DNA from: Clostridium sp. CAG:1013
Lineage (GTDB): Bacteria; Bacillota; Clostridia; Oscillospirales; Acutalibacteraceae
NCBI GenBank assembly: GCA_000432995.1
Contig: HF972625.1
Coordinates: 18,384-25,970, forward strand
Reading direction: 5' to 3'
DNA: 7,587 bases
Each line of letters opens with the position of its first letter. Position 1 is the stretch's first letter. Position numbers and translations under genes: made by a program. Below are positions 1 through 4,926 of the stretch, one piece after another. The notes beneath the pieces are model-generated. The model saw nothing but the letters and a program-made list of their open reading frames with translations. It ran no database searches and was not told the origin of the DNA.

Positions 1-2
1 GT

Positions 3-1337
3 CCCTGGATGGGCTGGGGGTATCCGCCCTATGCTCAGCAGAATCCCCCGCCCTATGGCCAGCCCCAACAGCCTTGGCAAGGGTATTCTCCCATGGGGCA
101 GACGGTCAATCCTCCCAGGAAAAAGATGTCCCGGGGACTGAAAGTGTTCCTGTGGATCACCTCCGCGTTGGTGGCGGGTACGGTGATCGGCTTCTCCGCC
201 TTTGTCATCAGCTGGGCGGTGGCCGGACCGGGATGGGGTCAGTCCCTGGTGGAAACCCTGCCCGAAAGCCCCGCGGAATCCCAGAGCCCCACTCAGGAAG
301 AGGAGGAATCTGCTCCCCAGGTGGAGCAGCCCGATGTGGATGTCACCCCCAATACAGAGGGGATCCTCATTCAGAAAAAGCCCCAGGGCGATCCCATGGA
401 CGCTCAGGAAGTTTATGACAAAGTGGTGAAGTCCACCGTGGCTATCACCGCCTCCTACGACGGGGAAAGCACCGATAGTTCTGGTACGGGGATCATCGCC
501 ACTTCCGATGGATATATCATCACCAATTCCCATGTGGTGCTGAACACCAAAAATGTGCTGGTCACTGTGACCACCTATGACGGTCAGCAGTACGACGCTG
601 TGGTGGTGGGCACCGACCGCACCACCGACCTGGCAGTGATTAAGACCAACGATCACAATTTCACCCCCGCGGAATTCGGCGACGCCGAAGAGCTTTCCAT
701 TGGCGAGTGGGTGCTGGCCATTGGTAACCCCGGCGGCGAACGTTTTGCCAGCTCTTTGACCCGGGGCATCATCTCCGGTTTGGACCGGGCGGTGCAGAAT
801 TACAGCGAGGAAGGCATGACCTTCATCCAGACTGACGCTGCTATCAACCCCGGCAACTCCGGCGGCCCCCTGGTGAATATGTACGGCCAGGTGGTGGGCA
901 TCAACTCCTCCAAGATCATCACCGAAGGCTATGAGGGTATGGGATTCGCCATCCCGGTGAGCAAAGCCAAGGATATTTTGGATCAGCTGCTTTCCGGCGG
1001 CTATGTGGAAGGCCGTGTGCGGTTGGGCATTACCGGCTATGACGTGACTTCCGCTCAGTCTTCCTTCTACGGTTTGCCCCGAGGCTTCATGATCGCCTCC
1101 ATTGACGAGGACAGCGCCTTTGCCGGTACGGATGCCCAGGTGGACGATATTATCGTCGCCCTGGACGGAGAGCCGGTCCAAGAGCTTTCGGATATTTCTA
1201 ACCTGTTGCTGCGGTATTCGCCGGGCGATCAGGTAACCGTCACTCTGTACCGGATCCCAGCCAACGGCATGGGTGAAGGCGAGGAGATCGAAGTGACTAT
1301 CACCTTGTTGGAGGACAAAGGAGAGACCCAAGGATAA
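3..1337 (+). CDS. HtrA/DegP-type membrane-anchored serine protease (5' end probably cut by the window)
   Basis: Envelope protease of the trypsin-like HtrA family, expected to degrade or refold damaged proteins outside the membrane. Residues are numbered from the ATG at base 9. Residues 1-36 are rich in Pro, Tyr and Gln and should be cytoplasmic. A basic patch (RKKMSRGLK) precedes one membrane segment at about 44-70. An acidic Pro/Glu linker covers about 80-130. The protease domain has all three catalytic residues: His175 in TNSHVV, Asp207 in TTDLAV and Ser284 in NPGNSGGP. A single PDZ domain follows at about 335-435. The frame stays open to the left edge and no ribosome binding site precedes base 9, so the true start is probably upstream. 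An ATG at M40, preceded by AGGAAAAAG, is a weaker alternative. The stop overlaps the next gene by one base, indicating translational coupling. Family is certain; which HtrA paralogue (DegP, DegS-like, YyxA-like) is not. Confidence 0.95.
   Translation, partial: PWMGWGYPPYAQQNPPPYGQPQQPWQGYSPMGQTVNPPRKKMSRGLKVFLWITSALVAGTVIGFSAFVISWAVAGPGWGQSLVETLPESPAESQSPTQEEEESAPQVEQPDVDVTPNTEGILIQKKPQGDPMDAQEVYDKVVKSTVAITASYDGESTDSSGTGIIATSDGYIITNSHVVLNTKNVLVTVTTYDGQQYDAVVVGTDRTTDLAVIKTNDHNFTPAEFGDAEELSIGEWVLAIGNPGGERFASSLTRGIISGLDRAVQNYSEEGMTFIQTDAAINPGNSGGPLVNMYGQVVGINSSKIITEGYEGMGFAIPVSKAKDILDQLLSGGYVEGRVRLGITGYDVTSAQSSFYGLPRGFMIASIDEDSAFAGTDAQVDDIIVALDGEPVQELSDISNLLLRYSPGDQVTVTLYRIPANGMGEGEEIEVTITLLEDKGETQG
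1317..1323 (+). promoter_or_regulatory. Ribosome binding site of ybaK, inside the protease coding end
   Basis: AAAGGAG lies inside the last codons of the protease gene, 13 bases before the ATG at 1337. The spacing is longer than ideal, so translation may rely partly on ribosomes that finish the protease and restart at the overlapping TAATG. Confidence 0.55.
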
Positions 1338-1822
1338 TGTCAAAAGGGAAAATGGAAAAAACAAACGCTCTGCGGCTTCTGGACCGAATGAAGATCCCTT
1401 ATGAGGCCCACACCTACCCCTGTGAGGAGTTCACCGACGGCCTGGAGGTAGCGAAGCTGCTGGGACTGCCGCCTCATCTGGTGTGTAAGACCCTGGTGAC
1501 CGTCGGGAAAAGCGGGGGGCATTACGTGTTTGTGCTGCCGGTGGATGAGGAACTGGACCGGAAGAAAGCGGCCATGCTGGTGGGGGAGAAATCCCTGGAA
1601 ATGCTCCACGTGAAGGATCTGCTTTCCACCACGGGATATATCCGTGGCGGCTGTACCGCCCTGGGGATGAAAAAGCATTTTCCCACCGTGGTGGACGAAA
1701 GCGTCCGAGACAAAGAGATCATCTACGTCAGCGGAGGAAAGCGGGGCTTGCAGCTGAGCTTGTCTCCTCAGGACCTGGTGAAAGCCGCCGGCGCTATGTG
1801 GGGCGATGTGATCACCAGGTGA
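1337..1822 (+). CDS. ybaK: YbaK/EbsC family Cys-tRNA(Pro) deacylase
   Basis: A trans-editing enzyme that hydrolyses Cys-tRNA(Pro) formed in error by prolyl-tRNA synthetase, acting in the cytoplasm. The 161 residues match the usual length of single-domain YbaK proteins. Visible family features are KTNALRLLD near the N-terminus (8-16), VCKTLV with the presumed catalytic Lys51, the PVDEELDRKKAA segment (68-79), GYIRGGCTALGMKK (100-113) and VSGGKRGLQLSL (131-142). In most relatives I recall the Gly-rich loop reads GGCSPIGMKK; here a Pro position is Ala. The start at 1337 overlaps the protease stop (TAATG). AAAGGAG at 1317-1323 is the likely ribosome binding site, with a rather long 13-base spacing; ATG at 1352 is an alternative start. 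No promoter separates it from the protease, so co-transcription is inferred. Confidence in the family is high; exact tRNA specificity is inferred. Confidence 0.93.
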   Translation: MSKGKMEKTNALRLLDRMKIPYEAHTYPCEEFTDGLEVAKLLGLPPHLVCKTLVTVGKSGGHYVFVLPVDEELDRKKAAMLVGEKSLEMLHVKDLLSTTGYIRGGCTALGMKKHFPTVVDESVRDKEIIYVSGGKRGLQLSLSPQDLVKAAGAMWGDVITR

Positions 1823-1829
1823 GCCGTGG

Positions 1830-1990
1830 AGGCGCGGCGCCGAAGGCGGATAAAGTTTTAGATCAAGCCTTTTTCAAAAGGCTTGGCAGGGTGTGGGATG
1901 AAATCCCACGACCTTAAAAAACGGCGTGAGCCGGAAAAAGAAAGCAGCAGCGAACAGGGCGCATGCGCCGCAGGCGATAGCCCTGTGAGC
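1830..1990. repeat. Cluster of intergenic hairpins (probable dispersed clostridial intergenic repeat)
   Basis: Most of the gap after ybaK is structured, non-coding DNA. CAAGCCTTTT at 1864-1873 and AAAAGGCTTG at 1876-1885 form a perfect 10-base inverted repeat. GTGGGAT at 1893-1899 and ATCCCAC at 1903-1909 form a 7-base stem with a GAA loop, extended by partial pairing outside. ACAGGGC at 1954-1960 and GCCCTGT at 1980-1986 enclose GGCGCATGCGCC, itself a palindrome. None of these stems is followed by a U-run in either direction, so they are not simple terminators. The segment beginning AAAGTTTTAGATCAAGCC resembles sequences I associate with intergenic regions of Oscillospiraceae genomes; this is memory, not a search result. 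Function is unknown. Confidence 0.55.
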
Positions 1991-2010
1991 GGCCCTTCTT
2001 TTGAAAGCCA

Positions 2011-2046
2011 AAAAAGGACACCCAGAACATTCCGGGTGTCCTTTTT
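2011..2046. terminator. Strong bidirectional intrinsic terminator between convergent genes
   Basis: AAAAAGGACACCC at 2011-2023 pairs perfectly with GGGTGTCCTTTTT at 2034-2046, giving a 13-base stem with a 10-base loop. Because A5 precedes and T5 follows the GC-rich core, RNA from either strand ends in a hairpin plus U-run. It can therefore stop the plus-strand protease/ybaK unit and the minus-strand 57-residue gene, whose stop codon is 17 bases away. Confidence 0.9.
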
Positions 2047-2062
2047 GTTTGCGTAAAGGAAT

Positions 2063-2236
2063 TTACCATTGCCAAAGATGCATAGTCAGCAGCACGATCA
2101 CCGCTACAAATGCGATGACGATGAGGAGAGGAACAACAGGCATGGGTTCCTTTTTCCTCTTGGAGTTCACTCTGCGGTACGTCAAACCAGCGGTGACGAT
2201 GTTGGGATCCGCTACTGGTGGGGGCCGTCCTGTCAT
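2063..2236 (-). CDS. Small single-pass membrane protein of unknown function, 57 residues
   Basis: I do not recognise a family. The product has a polar N-terminal part with Pro-Pro-Pro at 5-7, a basic stretch RRVNSKRKK at 21-29, one hydrophobic segment at about 33-50, and a short aromatic tail ending LWQW. By the positive-inside rule the N-terminus should be cytoplasmic and only the last few residues outside. The start at 2236 is chosen over an in-frame ATG at 2260 because a textbook AAGGAGG (2245-2251) sits 8 bases before it. A near-consensus promoter lies directly upstream and a terminator directly downstream, so this is very likely a real, independently transcribed gene despite its size. 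Possible roles such as a membrane-complex subunit or a regulator are speculation. Confidence 0.8.
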   Translation of the reverse strand: MTGRPPPVADPNIVTAGLTYRRVNSKRKKEPMPVVPLLIVIAFVAVIVLLTMHLWQW

Positions 2237-2244
2237 ACTGCTCG

Positions 2245-2251
2245 CCTCCTT
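2245..2251 (-). promoter_or_regulatory. Ribosome binding site AAGGAGG deciding the start of the 57-residue protein
   Basis: On the minus strand AAGGAGG is followed by 8 bases and then ATG at 2236. The ATG at 2260 lies upstream of this site and has no comparable sequence before it, which supports the shorter protein. Confidence 0.85.
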
Positions 2252-2288
2252 AGAAAGCAATGCAAAACATGGAGACTTCTACAATTAT

Positions 2289-2317
2289 ATTCTAAAATGC
2301 TTTTGCGCAAATGACAA
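2289..2317 (-). promoter_or_regulatory. Sigma-A-type promoter of the 57-residue gene
   Basis: Reading the minus strand, TTGTCA (2312-2317) is separated by exactly 17 bases from TAGAAT (2289-2294). An overlapping TATAAT occurs at 2284-2289 but with a less suitable 22-base spacing. Transcription would begin near 2280, giving a leader of about 45 bases before the ATG at 2236. Confidence 0.75.
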
Positions 2318-2423
2318 GTAGAAGAACCGCCAAAGAAAAACAGCTCTTTCTCCCCAAAGTGAATAAAGGAGGGAGTAAACTGCACAAAGCCAGTGTGATG
2401 CTTTTGGCTAACGCGGCGAGCCC
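2318..2423. other. Intergenic stretch with no supported gene
   Basis: Between the promoter of the small gene and the terminator of the EF-G-like gene I see no convincing coding region. An AAAGGAGGG motif on the plus strand (about 2366-2374) has no well-placed start codon with a protein-like frame after it. AGCCA/TGGCT can pair around 2388-2410 but the stem is short. No tRNA or known riboswitch pattern was recognised. Confidence 0.5.
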
Positions 2424-2453
2424 AAAAAAGAGGGACCCTAAAAAGGGTCCCTC
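2424..2453 (-). terminator. Intrinsic terminator of the EF-G-like gene
   Basis: On the minus strand GAGGGACCC pairs perfectly with GGGTCCCTC (9-base stem, plus-strand 2430-2438 and 2445-2453; 6-base loop) and is followed by TTTTTT (plus-strand A-run 2424-2429). It lies about 110 bases downstream of the EF-G-like stop codon, so the mRNA has an unusually long 3' untranslated part. Confidence 0.9.
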
Positions 2454-2483
2454 CTGTGATTTTGTAAGAATGGTTGAGGCCTT

Positions 2484-2514
2484 AGACTGTCGCCTACGGC
2501 GGGGACACGCGTCT
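2484..2514 (-). other. Imperfect hairpin in the 3' untranslated region of the EF-G-like gene
   Basis: AGACTGTCGCC at 2484-2494 can pair with GGC, GACA and GTCT at 2498-2514, interrupted by two 3-base bulges on one side and closed by a 3-base loop. It sits between the stop codon and the terminator. No function is assigned; it may protect the mRNA 3' end or mark a 3'-derived RNA. Confidence 0.4.
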
Positions 2515-2562
2515 ATGGTTCGATCAGGCGCGACTCGTCCAGCGGGGTCACCCGCCCGCCGC

Positions 2563-4632
2563 TTATTCCGCGTTTTCCGCCTGAGCCTCTTCGATCACCT
2601 TCTGGGCCACGTTCTGAGGAGCTTCCTCGTACCGCTCGAAGCTGAAGGAGAAGCTGCCACGGCCCTGAGTGACCTGGCGGATAAAGGTGGTGAAGTCGTG
2701 CATCTCAGCCATGGGGACTTCTGCCTCCACAGTCTGTTTGCCGTCGCCAGCGGGCTCCATGCCCAGCACACGGCCACGACGCTTGTTGACTTCGCCCATC
2801 ACATCGCCCATGTTGCCGTCCGGCACAGTGGCCTTCAGGTGGCCGATGGGCTCCAGCAGCACAGGGCTGGCCTGAGGCATACCTGCCTTGTAAGCCAGGG
2901 TAGCTGCCATCTTAAAGGACATTTCAGAGGAGTCCACAGGGTGGTAGGAACCGTCGTACAGCACGGCGGACAGGCCCACCACAGGATACCCAGCCAGGGG
3001 TCCCTTCAGGATGCATTCCCGCAGGCCCTTTTCCACGGCGGGGAAGAAGCCCTTGGGCACGGAGCCGCCCACAACGCGCTCGCCGAATTCCAACCCGTCG
3101 CTGTCGCAGGGGGAGAACTCGATCCACACGTCGCCGAACTGGCCGTGACCGCCGGTCTGCTTCTTGTGCCGGCCCTGGACCTGCACAGTCTTGCGGATGG
3201 TTTCACGATAGGGGACCTTGGGTTTCTTCAGAGTGACGTCCACGCCGAACTTGGCTTTCAGCTTGGAGACAGCTACATCCAGGTGCTGCTCGCCCAAACC
3301 GCTGACGATCATCTCGTGAGTCTCGTTGTTGGTGGAGAACTGCAGGGTGGGATCTTCCTCGGACAGCCGCAGCATGCCCTGAGCGATCTTATCTTCTTCG
3401 CCCTTCTTAGAGGGAACAATGGCCATGCTCAGGGTGGGGTTGGGATACTCCACGCCATCCAGGACCACTTTCCGGGCAGGGGCACACAGAGTGTCGCCGG
3501 TGTTGGTGGCGGCCAGCTTGGGGATAGCGCCAATGTCGCCGGCCCCGATGTACTTCACGTCCACCTGCTTCTTGCCCACCATCATCACGGTCTTGCCCAC
3601 ACGCTCGGTGGCGCCGGTGCGCATGTTCACCAGCTGGCTCTCGGTGGAGATCTTGCCGGAGACTACCTTTACATAGGACAGCTTGCCGATAAAGGGATCG
3701 GCCACGGTCTTGAACACGATGGCGGCAGCGGCGCCGTCCTCGTTGACAGCCAGCTCTACAGGGTTGCCGTCCACGTCCAGACCGATCTCACCGGCCTTCT
3801 CCTCAGCGGAGGGGGCCAGCCAGGTCAGGCCGTCCAGGAACTGCTCCATGCCCCGCATCAGCAGAGCGTCGCCGCAGAACACGGGAGTGATGGTGCCAGC
3901 CTTCACGCCCTTGCTCACGCCCACGATGACTTCCTCGGGGGTGAAGGGCTCGCCGGCGAAATATTTTTCAAACAGCTCGTCGTCGGTCTCGGCAACGGCT
4001 TCGTAGATAGCGGTACGCAGGCCTTCCAGACGGTCGCCCATGTCGGGCATGGCCACGGGAACGGGCTTGCCGCCGGAGTAATCGTAAGCCTTGTACTCCA
4101 GCAGGTTGATGTAGATGTTTGCCTGGCCGTCCTGGATAAAGGGAACCACCACGGGGCACACGGAGGGGCCGAACTGGGCTTTCAAGTCCTCGAATACACG
4201 ATAGAAACGGGCGCTCTCATCGCACAGGCCGTTGACGAAGAAGATCTTGGCCAAGCCGTTTTTCTCTGCGGCGGCGAAGGCCTTTTCCGTGCCTACCGCT
4301 ACGCCGTCCTTACCGGAGATGACGATCAGCGCGGTATCAGCGGCCCGCATAGCTTCGCACATGCCGCCCTCGAAATCGAAGAGGCCGGGAGCGTCCAGCA
4401 GGTTGATCTTTTTATTTTTCCACTCCAGGGGAGCGGAAGCCGCGGAGATGGAAGCCTTGCGGCGGATCTCCTCGGGATCATAGTCACAGACGGTATTGCC
4501 GTCGCCCACTTTGCCACGGCGGTCGGAGACACCGGACAGATAGAGCATGGCCTCTGCCAGGGAGGTCTTTCCGGCGCCGCCGTGGCCAGCTACGGCCAGG
4601 TTGATAATATTTTTCGCCTGATATTGATTCAT
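2563..4632 (-). CDS. EF-G-like translational GTPase (EF-G2 type) with degenerate GTPase motifs
   Basis: A paralogue of elongation factor G, 689 residues, near the family's usual length. The G domain is about 1-285, domain II about 300-385, domain III about 398-473 (SGLGEQHLDV at 443-452), domain IV about 475-592 (GGHGQFGDVWIEF; LYDGSYHPVDSSEM) and domain V about 594-675. The P-loop GHGGAGKTS (16-24) is intact. Other motifs are altered: switch I reads RKASIS at 58-63, with Ser where EF-G has Thr. Switch II is DAPGL at 80-84, without the catalytic His. G4 is NGLC at 134-137 instead of NKxD. G5 is GDAL at 254-257 instead of a GSA-type motif. Loss of the switch II His is known in EF-G2-type proteins; loss of NKxD is more surprising. 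ATG at 4632 is chosen because AAGGAG precedes it by 9 bases, while the upstream in-frame ATG (4725) falls at the predicted transcription start. The role may be an auxiliary or non-canonical ribosome factor. Family is sure; activity is not. Confidence 0.93.
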   Translation of the reverse strand: MNQYQAKNIINLAVAGHGGAGKTSLAEAMLYLSGVSDRRGKVGDGNTVCDYDPEEIRRKASISAASAPLEWKNKKINLLDAPGLFDFEGGMCEAMRAADTALIVISGKDGVAVGTEKAFAAAEKNGLAKIFFVNGLCDESARFYRVFEDLKAQFGPSVCPVVVPFIQDGQANIYINLLEYKAYDYSGGKPVPVAMPDMGDRLEGLRTAIYEAVAETDDELFEKYFAGEPFTPEEVIVGVSKGVKAGTITPVFCGDALLMRGMEQFLDGLTWLAPSAEEKAGEIGLDVDGNPVELAVNEDGAAAAIVFKTVADPFIGKLSYVKVVSGKISTESQLVNMRTGATERVGKTVMMVGKKQVDVKYIGAGDIGAIPKLAATNTGDTLCAPARKVVLDGVEYPNPTLSMAIVPSKKGEEDKIAQGMLRLSEEDPTLQFSTNNETHEMIVSGLGEQHLDVAVSKLKAKFGVDVTLKKPKVPYRETIRKTVQVQGRHKKQTGGHGQFGDVWIEFSPCDSDGLEFGERVVGGSVPKGFFPAVEKGLRECILKGPLAGYPVVGLSAVLYDGSYHPVDSSEMSFKMAATLAYKAGMPQASPVLLEPIGHLKATVPDGNMGDVMGEVNKRRGRVLGMEPAGDGKQTVEAEVPMAEMHDFTTFIRQVTQGRGSFSFSFERYEEAPQNVAQKVIEEAQAENAE

Positions 4633-4724
4633 AACGTAAAGCTCCTTCCAATGCCAAAATACGGCGGCCTTTGCCGCCATGCCGTGCAATTCCCTGTTTT
4701 GCACAAGTTTAATGTTACAAGGCA
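4633..4724 (-). promoter_or_regulatory. Structured 5' leader of the EF-G-like mRNA
   Basis: The predicted leader is about 92 bases. It holds GTGCAA (4684-4689) paired with TTGCAC (4699-4704) across a 9-base loop, then GGCGGC (4663-4668) paired with GCCGCC (4673-4678) across a 4-base loop. The second stem ends about 16 bases before the AAGGAG site. No U-run follows either stem, so attenuation by termination is not indicated; effects on RNA stability or initiation are possible. I do not recognise a known riboswitch. Confidence 0.4.
4642..4647 (-). promoter_or_regulatory. Ribosome binding site of the EF-G-like gene
   Basis: AAGGAG on the minus strand, 9 bases before the ATG at 4632. It rejects the two in-frame upstream ATGs (4680 and 4725), which would add 16 or 31 residues unlike an EF-G N-terminus. 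Confidence 0.85.
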
Positions 4725-4730
4725 TAGCTA

Positions 4731-4759
4731 ATTATATATCAATCTTCCAAAGAATACAA
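4731..4759 (-). promoter_or_regulatory. Sigma-A promoter of the EF-G-like gene
   Basis: On the minus strand TTGTAT (4754-4759) is followed by exactly 17 bases and a perfect TATAAT (4731-4736). The sequence upstream (about 4768-4800) is very AT-rich and could act as an UP element. The expected start site is about 4724. Confidence 0.8.
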
Positions 4760-4821
4760 TGGGGAAATTGAAATTATATGAATTCTACCTTTTAAATTTA
4801 TGGTTTTTGGAAGGTGTGCAC

Positions 4822-4859
4822 AAAAAATCTGGGGCCTGTCCCCCTTGGAGAGAGGGCCC
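4822..4859 (-). terminator. Possible second, weaker terminator downstream of the large membrane protein gene
   Basis: GGGCC (4832-4836) can pair with GGCCC (4855-4859) with some further weak pairing inside, and on the minus strand this is followed within a few bases by TTTTTT (plus-strand 4822-4827). The loop is long, so it would be a back-up to the stronger hairpin just before it. Confidence 0.4.
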
Positions 4860-4867
4860 AAAGATAG

Positions 4868-4901
4868 AAAAAGCCCCGGTCCCTTGGGAGGGATCGGGGC
4901 T
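4868..4901 (-). terminator. Intrinsic terminator of the large membrane protein gene
   Basis: On the minus strand AGCCCCG, one mismatch, TCCC pairs with GGGA, one mismatch, CGGGGCT around a 6-base loop, followed by a T5 run (plus-strand 4868-4872). It starts 26 bases after the stop codon at 4927-4929. Confidence 0.87.
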
Positions 4902-4926
4902 GGGATAATTTTCGCTGAAAAACAGG

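Noticed and set aside
1864..1885. CAAGCCTTTT/AAAAGGCTTG inverted repeat as the ybaK terminator
   Set aside because: No U-run follows the stem; the hairpin at 2011-2046 is a far better terminator.
2001..2321. Plus-strand frame of 106 codons overlapping the small membrane protein gene
   Set aside because: It begins inside the terminator region, includes Cys/Thr-rich sequence without family resemblance, and is explained by the minus-strand gene.
2366..2403. AAAGGAGGG followed by GTGATG on the plus strand, suggesting a small gene
   Set aside because: The distance to the start is too long and the frame runs straight through the minus-strand terminator into EF-G antisense sequence.
2563..4725. 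Longer 720-residue version of the EF-G-like protein starting at 4725
   Set aside because: Its ATG lies at the predicted transcription start and the extra 31 residues do not resemble an EF-G N-terminus; the ATG at 4632 has a proper AAGGAG site.
2311..4731. Long open frame on the plus strand, about 806 codons, opposite the EF-G-like gene
   Set aside because: It is the antisense shadow of a clear EF-G family gene in GC-rich DNA; its product is His/Gly/Leu-rich without domains, runs through the minus-strand terminator, and has no ribosome binding site.
4768..4796. Possible plus-strand promoter TTGAAA, 17 bases, TTTAAA
   Set aside because: AT-rich chance match; no plus-strand gene follows and the -10 element is poor.
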